A stretch of 8,278 nt of DNA from Clostridiales bacterium (GCA_021635425.1 JAJWOJ010000071.1:1-8278), one strand, 5' to 3'. Positions 1 to 7,987 are shown, counted from the stretch's first letter. Notes: generated by a model not told the origin, from the letters alone. Made by a program: numbers and translations.

Positions 1-16
1 TTTTTATATAGGTTAA

Positions 17-3000
17 TTATTTAGCGTCTTTGGCGTCTTTTCCGTCGGTTTCGGTGTTTTCGTCATCGTAATCGTCGTCAAGATCGTCGAGATCTTCATC
101 GTCGGAAGAATAATCGTAATTGCTTCCCGTGATATCGTCGGACGCGCCGCCTCTTATCGAGTTATACTGCGGAGAAAGGTTCTTATAGTCCTTAACGCCC
201 GTACCCGCGGGAATAAGCTTACCGATGATAACGTTTTCCTTCAAGCCCATAAGCGGGTCGATCTTGTTGTGGATAGCCGCGTCGGTGAGGACTTTGGATG
301 TTTCCTGGAAGGAAGCCGCCGAAAGGAAGGATTCGGTTGCGAGAGCCGCTTTCGTGATACCGAGAAGAATTCTCTTCGCAATTGCGGGAACTCCGCCGTT
401 TTCCAAAACTTTGCTGTTCTCTTCGTCGAGCGTGAGCATATCCACGCATTCGCCCGGAAGGAAGCTTGTATCGCCGCTGGAAAGAATTCTTACCTTTCTG
501 AGCATCTGATTTACTATAATTTCAACGTGTTTATCGTTAATATCAACGCCTTGGCTACGGTAAACCGACTGAACCTCTTTCAAAATATAATCCTGAACGG
601 ACTTGAAACCTTTGGTTTTAAGGATAGTCTGCGGATTGACGGAACCGCCCGTAAGAACGGAACCGGGTTCTACGACGTCGCCTGTTCTCACTCTTAAATC
701 CGCGCTGAACGGGATTCCGTAATCTTTAACGGAGCCGTCTTCGGGAGATTTGACCATAACGTGACGAATACCGTCTTTTTCCTGAATGCTAACCGTACCG
801 CTGTGTTCGCAAACGATAGCTTCGCCCTTGGGTTTTCTTGCTTCGAAAAGCTCTTCGACTCTCGGAAGACCTTGAGTTATATCGCCCGTGGACGCGATAC
901 CGCCCGTATGGAACGTTCTCATCGTAAGCTGAGTACCGGGTTCGCCGATGGACTGCGCCGCGATAATACCGACGGCTTCGCCGATCTGAACGGGAAGAGA
1001 GTTACTCATGTTCTTTCCGTAACATTTAGCGCAAACGCCGTACTTCGATTTACAAGTGAATACGCTTCTTATCGTAACCTTTTCGATACCTGCCGCGCAA
1101 ATCTTCTTCGCGTCGTCTTCGGTAATCATCTCGTTTGCCTTGACAAGGATTTCGCCCGTCTTGGGATCTGCTATATCTACGGGAGTGAATCTGCCGTTGA
1201 TTCTGTCTTCGAGACTTTCGATAATTTCGCCTTTAAGACCTCTGATAGCCTCAATTTCCATACCCTTGACGTCGCCGCAATCTTCTTCACGAATAATTAC
1301 GTTGTGCGAAACGTCGACAAGTCTTCTGGTAAGGTAACCCGAGTCTGCCGTCTTTAACGCGGTATCCGCAAGACCTTTACGTCCGCCGTGAGAAGAAATG
1401 AAGTATTCCAAAACCGTAAGACCTTCACGGAAGCACGATTTAACGGGTATTTCGATGATTTTACCGTTCGGGTTGGTCATAAGACCACGCATTCCGGCAA
1501 GCTGTTTTATCTGGTCGATAGAACCACGGGCGCCCGAGTCTGCCATCATCCAGATGGGGTTGAATTTACGAAGGGTGAGCTGTAACACCTTGGAAACGTC
1601 CGCCGTCGCTTTCGTCCATATATCGACGACTGCTTTATAACGTTCGTCGTCGGTAAGAATACCTCTGTTGAATTTCTTTTCGATGCCAATAACCTGTTCG
1701 CTCGCATCGGAAATTATTTTATTCTTATCGCCGGGAACCTGCATATCGAAGACGGAAGTCGTGATCGCGGCAACCGTCGAATATTTATAACCGAGCGACT
1801 TGATATAGTCGAGCGTATCCGCCGCACAGCCCGATCCTCTGGATTTGAAGCATGCGTCTACGATTTTCTTTAACTGACTCTTGCCGACAAGGAAGTTTAT
1901 GACGTACTGAAGATAACTGTCGGGATCGCCTTCCTTTCTTACCGTGAACTTAGAGCCTGTTATATCCTGCGGGATACCTTCGTTGAAGATTATTCTGCCC
2001 GCGGTGGTTTTGATTATGCCCGAATACTTCTTTCCGTCGGGAAGTGTGACGTTACGTCTTACATATACCTCGTCCTGACACCAGAGCTGTTTTGTCTGAT
2101 ATGCCATAAGGACTTCTGACGGAGACTTATATACGTCGGGTTCATAGAAAGTGGCCGTCAATCCGTTTGCCGGGTCGTCGCCTTCTTTTGTGAGTTTGCA
2201 GGAGACGATAATCTCCTTCAAAGCCCTTTCGTTTCTCGAATAAATTCCGTCGGGATCGGCTTTGGTTATTACGCACTTTTCCGCTTTGACGATTTCGGAA
2301 GGAATAAACTTTATATCCTTTTCGTCATAGAAGAATCCGTCGTCTTTAAGAACATACTCGGTTTCTCTCTCGTCGTAATATTTTCCTTCTTCCTTTCTCG
2401 TAATGGTGAGGTAATAACAACCGAGAACCATATCCTGAGAAGGGGACATAACCGGCTTACCGTCGGAAAGCTTAAGGATGTTGTTGGACGCAAGCATCAA
2501 AAATCTTGCTTCCGCCTGAGCTTCTATAGAAAGCGGAACGTGAACAGCCATCTGGTCGCCGTCGAAATCGGCGTTGAACGCGCCGCAGACGAGCGGGTGA
2601 AGTTTGATTGCTCTGCCCTCGATAAGCACGGGTTCGAATGCCTGAATGGACAAACGGTGAAGCGTGGGCGCTCTGTTCAAAAGCACGGGGTGATCTTTGA
2701 TGACTCCCTCGAGAATATCCCACACGCACGGTTTCATCCTCTCAACCGTTCTCTTCGCGCTCTTTATGTTATGACAAATGTTAAGCTCGACGAGCTTTTT
2801 CATAACGAAAGGTTTGAAAAGCTCGATCGCCATTTCCTTGGGAAGTCCGCACTGATAAAGCTTGAGTTCGGGACCTACGACGATAACCGAACGACCGGAA
2901 TAGTCTACTCGTTTACCGAGGAGGTTCTGACGGAAACGACCTTGCTTACCTCTTAAAATAGCGGAAAGAGATTTAAGATCTCTGTTGCCTACGCCCGAGA

Positions 3001-3919
3001 CCGCTTTGCCTCTTCTGCCGTTATCGATAAGCGCGTCTACCGCGTCCTGAAGCATTCTCTTTTCGTTTCTTATGATTATTTCGGGCGCGCCGAATTCCAT
3101 AAGTTTTTTAAGACGGTTGTTTCTGTTGATAACGCGACGATAAAGGTCGTTAAGATCGCTCGTTGCGAATCTTCCGCCGTCGAGCTGAATCATAGGACGG
3201 AGTTCGGGCGGAATTACGGGAACGACGTCGAGAATCATCCATTCGGGGCGGCTTCCGCTCTTTCTGAATGCCTCGACAATATCGAGCCTCTTGATCGCTT
3301 TCGCGCTCTTCTGGCTTTCGGGATTATCGGCAATCATCTTTTTAAGCTCTTCGCTTTCTTTATCGAGGTTGATCGCCATAAGGAGTTCTTTGATAGACTC
3401 CGCACCCATACCTACTTTAAAGCTCTTTTCGCCGAATTTTTCGCAAGCTTCTCTGTATTCTCTGTCGTTAATTACTTGTTTATACTGAAGATCGGTAGTT
3501 CCGGGATCCAAAACGACGTAGCAAGCGAAATAAATAACCTGCTCGAGCTGTTTGGGCGGAATATCTACCATAAGACCGATACGCGAAGGCACGCCTTTGA
3601 AATACCAGATGTGGGAAACGGGAGCGGCAAGCTCGATGTGTCCCATTCTTTCTCTTCTTACTTTTGCTCTCGTAACTTCTACGCCGCACTTTTCGCAGAT
3701 GATGCCTTTGTATCTTATTCTCTTGTATTTACCGCAGTGGCACTCCCAGTCCTTGGTAGGTCCGAAGATTCTCTCGCAATACAAGCCGTCTTTTTCGGGT
3801 TTCTGAGTTCTGTAATTTATTGTTTCGGGACGCGTAACTTCGCCGTACGACCATTCTCTGATCTTTTCGGGAGACGCAACACCTATCTGTAACGAATTAA
3901 AGTTATTAAGTTCAAACAT
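17..3919 (-). CDS. rpoC: DNA-directed RNA polymerase subunit beta' (RpoC), complete
   Basis: Largest subunit of core RNA polymerase; it carries the catalytic Mg2+ and, with beta, forms the DNA clamp in the cytoplasm. The product is 1300 residues, about 100 longer than Bacillus subtilis RpoC. Visible parts in order: N-terminal zinc ribbon (C60, C62, C75, C78); clamp helices that bind sigma (about 250-305); rudder/switch-2 region (about 308-345); catalytic NADFDGD loop (449-455; D451, D453, D455); F-loop region SGARGS (795-800); bridge helix (about 829-863); second zinc site (C881, C956, C963, C966); trigger loop around MRTFHTGG (1000-1007); and an acidic tail (1261-1300, 19 of 40 residues D/E). 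An extra segment of about 80 residues lies between YYLT (504) and EVLMAYQ (602). The ATG at 3919 is the only possible start, because an in-frame TGA lies 9 nt upstream. It lies 25 nt after rpoB and is presumably cotranscribed and cotranslated with it. Identity is certain; the insert and tail have no assigned role. Confidence 0.99.
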   Translation of the reverse strand: MFELNNFNSLQIGVASPEKIREWSYGEVTRPETINYRTQKPEKDGLYCERIFGPTKDWECHCGKYKRIRYKGIICEKCGVEVTRAKVRRERMGHIELAAPVSHIWYFKGVPSRIGLMVDIPPKQLEQVIYFACYVVLDPGTTDLQYKQVINDREYREACEKFGEKSFKVGMGAESIKELLMAINLDKESEELKKMIADNPESQKSAKAIKRLDIVEAFRKSGSRPEWMILDVVPVIPPELRPMIQLDGGRFATSDLNDLYRRVINRNNRLKKLMEFGAPEIIIRNEKRMLQDAVDALIDNGRRGKAVSGVGNRDLKSLSAILRGKQGRFRQNLLGKRVDYSGRSVIVVGPELKLYQCGLPKEMAIELFKPFVMKKLVELNICHNIKSAKRTVERMKPCVWDILEGVIKDHPVLLNRAPTLHRLSIQAFEPVLIEGRAIKLHPLVCGAFNADFDGDQMAVHVPLSIEAQAEARFLMLASNNILKLSDGKPVMSPSQDMVLGCYYLTITRKEEGKYYDERETEYVLKDDGFFYDEKDIKFIPSEIVKAEKCVITKADPDGIYSRNERALKEIIVSCKLTKEGDDPANGLTATFYEPDVYKSPSEVLMAYQTKQLWCQDEVYVRRNVTLPDGKKYSGIIKTTAGRIIFNEGIPQDITGSKFTVRKEGDPDSYLQYVINFLVGKSQLKKIVDACFKSRGSGCAADTLDYIKSLGYKYSTVAAITTSVFDMQVPGDKNKIISDASEQVIGIEKKFNRGILTDDERYKAVVDIWTKATADVSKVLQLTLRKFNPIWMMADSGARGSIDQIKQLAGMRGLMTNPNGKIIEIPVKSCFREGLTVLEYFISSHGGRKGLADTALKTADSGYLTRRLVDVSHNVIIREEDCGDVKGMEIEAIRGLKGEIIESLEDRINGRFTPVDIADPKTGEILVKANEMITEDDAKKICAAGIEKVTIRSVFTCKSKYGVCAKCYGKNMSNSLPVQIGEAVGIIAAQSIGEPGTQLTMRTFHTGGIASTGDITQGLPRVEELFEARKPKGEAIVCEHSGTVSIQEKDGIRHVMVKSPEDGSVKDYGIPFSADLRVRTGDVVEPGSVLTGGSVNPQTILKTKGFKSVQDYILKEVQSVYRSQGVDINDKHVEIIVNQMLRKVRILSSGDTSFLPGECVDMLTLDEENSKVLENGGVPAIAKRILLGITKAALATESFLSAASFQETSKVLTDAAIHNKIDPLMGLKENVIIGKLIPAGTGVKDYKNLSPQYNSIRGGASDDITGSNYDYSSDDEDLDDLDDDYDDENTETDGKDAKDAK

Positions 3920-3931
3920 GTTTATTCACAA

Positions 3932-3939
3932 CTCCTCCC
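3932..3939 (-). promoter_or_regulatory. rpoC ribosome binding site
   Basis: GGGAGGAG on the minus strand, within the 25-nt rpoB-rpoC gap. The AGGAG core is 12 nt before the rpoC ATG, longer than the usual 6-9 nt. The only other start-like triplets in the gap are out of frame or followed at once by TGA. The tight spacing to the rpoB stop (3945-3947) favours delivery of terminating ribosomes to rpoC. Confidence 0.8.
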
Positions 3940-3944
3940 GTAAA

Positions 3945-6900
3945 TTATTTATCGTCGCCGTCATCGTCGGCGTCAAGGTCGTCAAGATCGTCGAAATCGT
4001 CAAAGAGATCGCTCGATTTGAATCCGTCGTCCTCGTTGAATGTATCTTCGTCGTAATCGTCGAAGATAGAACCGACTTCGTCTTCCTCGGTTTCTTCCGT
4101 CTCGTCGTGCTTCGGAGCAAGATCGACGTAATCGACGTGTTCTTTCTCTCTGATGTTGACGTTGACGTCGTCCGCGTCTTCGGTGAGGTCTTTAAGGTTG
4201 ATTTCCTCGTTGTTCTCGGTGAGAACTTTCATATCAAGAGCCAAGCTCTGAAGTTCTTTGAGCATGACCTTGAACGATTCGGGAATACCCGGCTCGGAAA
4301 TATCGCTGCCTTTAACGATCGACTCGTAAGTTTTAACTCTTCCGACAACGTCGTCCGACTTGACGGTAAGAATTTCCTGCAGGATATGAGACGCGCCGTA
4401 AGCTTCCAATGCCCAGACTTCCATTTCTCCGAATCTCTGTCCGCCGAACTGCGCTTTTCCGCCGAGGGGCTGCTGAGTGACTACGGAGTAAGGTCCTACC
4501 GAACGCGCGTGGATCTTATCGTCTACGAGGTGGTGAAGCTTAATCATATACATGTAACCGACGGTTACGCGGTGTTCGAACGGCTCGCCCGTTCTTCCGT
4601 CGTAAAGCTGAATTTTACCGTCGACTTCGCCGTAAGGATTGACGAAATGATTTTCTTCGAGAAGCTCTTTGATTTCCTTCTCGCTCGCGCCGTCGAATAC
4701 GGGCGTTGCGATCTTCCAGCCGAGCTGTTTGCAAACGAGCGACAGGTGAACCTCGAGAACCTGACCGATGTTCATTCGGGAGGGAACGCCGAGGGGGTTA
4801 AGAACTATCTGCAACGGCGTGCCGTCTGCGAGGAAGGGCATATCCGCTTCGGGAAGAATTCTCGAAATAACGCCCTTGTTGCCGTAACGTCCCGCCATCT
4901 TATCGCCGACGGATATCTTTCTCTTCTGCGCGATATAAACTCTGATAAGTTCGGTAACGCCGGGGGACAATTCGTCTTTATTCGCCTTCGTGAAGGTCTT
5001 TACGTCTACGACGATACCGCCTTCTCCGTGGGGAACGCGGAGAGAGGTATCTTTAACTTCTCTCGCCTTTTCGCCGAAGATAGCTCTTAAAAGTCTCTCT
5101 TCGGGGGTAAGCTCGGTTTCGCCTTTTGGCGATACTTTACCGACAAGGATATCGCCGCTCGTAACTTCTGCGCCGATACGGATTACGCCGTTTTCGTCGA
5201 GGTCTTTAAGCGCGTCGTCGCCGATGTTGGGAATATCTCTCGTAAACTCTTCGTTGCCGAGCTTGGTTTCACGGCATTCGATTTCGTGTTCCTCGATATG
5301 GATAGAGGTGAACACGTCGTTCTGAACGAGCTTTTCGGAAAGAAGTATAGCGTCTTCGTAGTTATAACCTTCCCACGTCATGAAGCCGATGAGAATGTTT
5401 CTGCCGAGAGCAAGTTCGCCGTCGCAAGTTGCGGGTCCGTCCGCTAAGATAGTACCCTTTTCTACTATATCTCCGACCTTTACGATGGGTTTCTGATTGA
5501 GGCAGGTTCCCTGGTTGGATCTCTGGAATTTTTTAAGAATGTATACTCTGTCGAAGCCGGTAGACGTTCCGTCGTTTTCGTTGACGACGATTTCGCTGCC
5601 GGAAACGGATTTGACCACGCCCGCCTTTTCGGCTATGATCATAACGCCCGAGTCATAAGCGATTTTCGCTTCGATACCCGTTCCTACGATAGGAGTTTCG
5701 GGTTTCAGAAGAGGAACTGCCTGACGTTGCATGTTCGATCCCATGAGCGCACGGTTGGTATCGCAGTTCTCGAGGAAGGGGATAAGAGCCGTCGCTACGG
5801 ATACGAGCTGTTTGGGAGATACGTCCATATAATCGATTTCTTCTCTGGGAAGTTCGGTTATTTCGTCTCTTCTTCTGCAGGCAACACGCGCGTTTACGAA
5901 ACGCCCTTCTTCATCCAAAGGCTCGTTTGCCTGAGCGACGACGAAAGCGTCCTCTTCGTCGGCGGTGAGGTAATCTACATGATCGGTAGCTTTGCCCGTC
6001 GCCTTATCTATTTTTCTGTATGCGGACTCGATGAATCCGTATTCGTTTACCTTTGCGTAAGCGGAAAGAGACGTGATAAGACCTATGTTCTGACCTTCGG
6101 GTGTTTCGATAGGACACATTCTTCCGTAATGCGTATAGTGAACGTCTCGGACTTCGAAAGTAGCTCTTTCTCTGTTTAAACCGCCCGGGCCTAACGCGGA
6201 AAGCTTTCTCTTATGCGTAAGCTCTGCGATGGGGTTGGTCTGATCCATGAACTGAGAGAGCTGGGAAGAACCGAAGAATTCCTTGATCGCGCTCGAAACG
6301 GGTCTTACGTTTATAAGACCGTTGGGAGTGATATCCTTGGGATCCTGCGTGGACATTCTTTCTTTTATAACTCTTTCGAGACGGTTGATACCGATTCTGA
6401 ACTGATTGGACAAAAGTTCGCCTACGGATCTTACGCGTCTGTTGCCGAGGTGGTCGATATTATCGACCGAACCGATACCGTAATTAAGGTCGCTGTTTAA
6501 GGAAATAGCGGCAATGATATCGTCGGTGGTTATGTGTTTGTGGTTTAATTTATCGATAAGCGGCTTGACGTTCTTTTTCTGCTCGCTCGTGAGTTTTTCG
6601 GGAACGCCCTCCTCCAAAATATCAAAGAACGCGCGGCAAGCGAAGACGAATCTTCTGCGAAGTTCTCTTCTCTTTTCCTCGTTCTTCTTATCCTCGGGTT
6701 TCATTTCTTCGCCCGCGGGAGTTACCGTTTCTTCAACGTAGAAAAGCGGGTTGATTCTGTCGACATATTTTTCCGCAACGTCTTCAACGGTGCTCGTTTT
6801 CACCGCTTCCGCAAGTTCTTTCGCGAAGACGAAGTTGGGATAATAAATATTTTCGATAAGCCCGAAAGGTCTCGGCGAAACGCCTGCTACCGCTTCGAAA

Positions 6901-7937
6901 TCGACGACGTTGTTACCGATGATCTTATGCTTTACGTCTCCGTCAACGAGCGCGTAAACAACGTTTATACCGCTGTTCTGAATAAGCTTCGCCTGCTCGG
7001 GAGTGATAACCTCGCCTTTTTTAACGAGAAGCTCGCCGTCCTCGTTTACGATATCTTCGTAAGCGGTTACGCCCGGAAGTCTTACGCCCATATTGAGACG
7101 TTTGTTGAATTTATATCTGCCGACCTTTGCGCAGTCGTATCTTCTCGGGTCGAAGAAAAGGTTTTTAAGATGCTGACGAACTGCTTCCTCGGTGGGAACT
7201 TCGCCCGGGCGCAATCTTCTGTACAACTCGAAAAGACCTTCGCCTTCGGATTTCGCGACGTCTTTTTCCATCGTCGCGCAAATCATCGGATCGTCCTCGA
7301 AAATTTCCTTTATGCTCTCGTCCGTTCCGAATCCGAGCGCGCGGAGAAGAACGGTTGCGGTGAGCTTACGCGTTCTGTCGACTTTAACCCACAAGGTGTT
7401 GTCCGCGTCCTGCTCGAACTCGATCCATGCGCCTCTGTTGGGGATAATGGTCGTTCCGTAAAGCTTTCTGCCCGTTTTCGAGAATTCGAAACCGTTGTAA
7501 ACGCCGGGCGAACGAACGAGCTGGGAAACGATTACACGTTCCGCTCCGTTTATGATAAACGAACCGTTCTCCGTCATTTTGGGAAGCTCGCCCATGAAAA
7601 CGTCCTGATCGAGAACTTCGCCCGTAACTTTGTTAACAAGCCTTACTTTTACTTTTAAAGGTACCGCATATGTGGCGTCTCTGTCGCGGCACTCTTTCTC
7701 GTCGTATTTCGGTTTGTCGGAAAGAGAATGATCGAGGAAATAAAGTTCGAAACGATCGGAATAGTCGGTTATGGGAGAAAAATCCTCAAACACTTCGCTT
7801 ATTCCTTCCTCGATGAAGCTTCTGTAAGAATCTCTCTGAACCTCGATAAGATAAGGCATCGGCTGAACCTCTTTTATCTTGGCGAAAGTTCTTCTTTCGA
7901 CGTTTCCGAATTTAACTAACGGTAAATCGCGTGTCAT
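3945..7937 (-). CDS. rpoB: DNA-directed RNA polymerase subunit beta (RpoB), complete
   Basis: Second-largest subunit of core RNA polymerase. It forms one side of the active-site cleft, the RNA exit flap and the rifampicin pocket. The product is 1330 residues from the ATG at 7937, about 137 longer than B. subtilis RpoB. Landmarks: beta1/beta2 protrusion and lobe (about 20-500) with an apparent insertion near 360-466; rifampicin cluster GSSQLSQFMDQ (556-566), H575 and S580; CPIETPEG (608-615); WEGYNYED (855-862) with the Mg-site acidic pair E861/D862; flap with flap-tip helix (about 942-955); active-site GDKMAGRYGNKG (1011-1022; K1013 and K1021 match E. coli K1065 and K1073); C-terminal anchor QQPLGGKAQFGGQRFGEMEV (1155-1174); acidic tail (1275-1330, 29 of 56 D/E). 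The frame is open back to a GTG at 7946, but that GTG sits inside the Shine-Dalgarno sequence. The ATG at 7937, 8 nt after AAAGGAG, is therefore chosen. Unusual residues are Lys578 and Tyr1018. Confidence 0.99.
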   Translation of the reverse strand: MTRDLPLVKFGNVERRTFAKIKEVQPMPYLIEVQRDSYRSFIEEGISEVFEDFSPITDYSDRFELYFLDHSLSDKPKYDEKECRDRDATYAVPLKVKVRLVNKVTGEVLDQDVFMGELPKMTENGSFIINGAERVIVSQLVRSPGVYNGFEFSKTGRKLYGTTIIPNRGAWIEFEQDADNTLWVKVDRTRKLTATVLLRALGFGTDESIKEIFEDDPMICATMEKDVAKSEGEGLFELYRRLRPGEVPTEEAVRQHLKNLFFDPRRYDCAKVGRYKFNKRLNMGVRLPGVTAYEDIVNEDGELLVKKGEVITPEQAKLIQNSGINVVYALVDGDVKHKIIGNNVVDFEAVAGVSPRPFGLIENIYYPNFVFAKELAEAVKTSTVEDVAEKYVDRINPLFYVEETVTPAGEEMKPEDKKNEEKRRELRRRFVFACRAFFDILEEGVPEKLTSEQKKNVKPLIDKLNHKHITTDDIIAAISLNSDLNYGIGSVDNIDHLGNRRVRSVGELLSNQFRIGINRLERVIKERMSTQDPKDITPNGLINVRPVSSAIKEFFGSSQLSQFMDQTNPIAELTHKRKLSALGPGGLNRERATFEVRDVHYTHYGRMCPIETPEGQNIGLITSLSAYAKVNEYGFIESAYRKIDKATGKATDHVDYLTADEEDAFVVAQANEPLDEEGRFVNARVACRRRDEITELPREEIDYMDVSPKQLVSVATALIPFLENCDTNRALMGSNMQRQAVPLLKPETPIVGTGIEAKIAYDSGVMIIAEKAGVVKSVSGSEIVVNENDGTSTGFDRVYILKKFQRSNQGTCLNQKPIVKVGDIVEKGTILADGPATCDGELALGRNILIGFMTWEGYNYEDAILLSEKLVQNDVFTSIHIEEHEIECRETKLGNEEFTRDIPNIGDDALKDLDENGVIRIGAEVTSGDILVGKVSPKGETELTPEERLLRAIFGEKAREVKDTSLRVPHGEGGIVVDVKTFTKANKDELSPGVTELIRVYIAQKRKISVGDKMAGRYGNKGVISRILPEADMPFLADGTPLQIVLNPLGVPSRMNIGQVLEVHLSLVCKQLGWKIATPVFDGASEKEIKELLEENHFVNPYGEVDGKIQLYDGRTGEPFEHRVTVGYMYMIKLHHLVDDKIHARSVGPYSVVTQQPLGGKAQFGGQRFGEMEVWALEAYGASHILQEILTVKSDDVVGRVKTYESIVKGSDISEPGIPESFKVMLKELQSLALDMKVLTENNEEINLKDLTEDADDVNVNIREKEHVDYVDLAPKHDETEETEEDEVGSIFDDYDEDTFNEDDGFKSSDLFDDFDDLDDLDADDDGDDK

Positions 7938-7945
7938 TAAATACA

Positions 7946-7952
7946 CTCCTTT
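7946..7952 (-). promoter_or_regulatory. rpoB ribosome binding site
   Basis: AAAGGAG on the minus strand, 8 nt before the ATG at 7937. This is a strong Shine-Dalgarno match with ideal spacing. It decides the start codon: the upstream in-frame GTG (7944-7946) overlaps the last G of this element and could not use it. Confidence 0.9.
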
Positions 7953-7958
7953 ATTTTG

Positions 7959-7987
7959 TTGATTTAATTTCCATAATGGTGTATAAT
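7959..7987 (+). promoter_or_regulatory. Possible antisense promoter inside the rpoB leader
   Basis: On the plus strand TTGATT (7959-7964) is followed after 17 nt by a perfect TATAAT (7982-7987). It would start a transcript near 7993-7995 running away from rpoB, antisense to the whole leader and towards the main promoter. The -35 matches 4 of 6. The setting is AT-rich, where chance -10 boxes are common, so it is a candidate only. Confidence 0.35.

Noticed and set aside
1..16. Terminator after rpoC
   Set aside because: Only 16 nt follow the stop codon. They hold no hairpin, so termination or continuation of the operon cannot be judged.
20..110. GTC/GAC-type trinucleotide repeats at the rpoC and rpoB 3' ends as microsatellites
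   Set aside because: They are irregular and explained by Asp-rich in-frame coding; no uniform tandem unit is present.
3918..5090. Long open frame (390 codons) on the plus strand opposite the rpoB 3' half
   Set aside because: It is antisense to clearly conserved RpoB codons. Its start is a Val/Ile/Asp-rich mirror of the GAC/GAT-rich tail, it has no ribosome binding site of its own, and the protein resembles nothing I know.
6927..7658. 243-codon plus-strand open frame opposite the rpoB 5' half
   Set aside because: It is a shadow of rpoB codon usage, with no promoter or Shine-Dalgarno sequence and no recognisable motif.
7944..7946. GTG as the rpoB start (three residues longer)
   Set aside because: The GTG overlaps the Shine-Dalgarno AAAGGAG. 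The ATG 9 nt downstream has proper spacing and gives the expected N-terminus.
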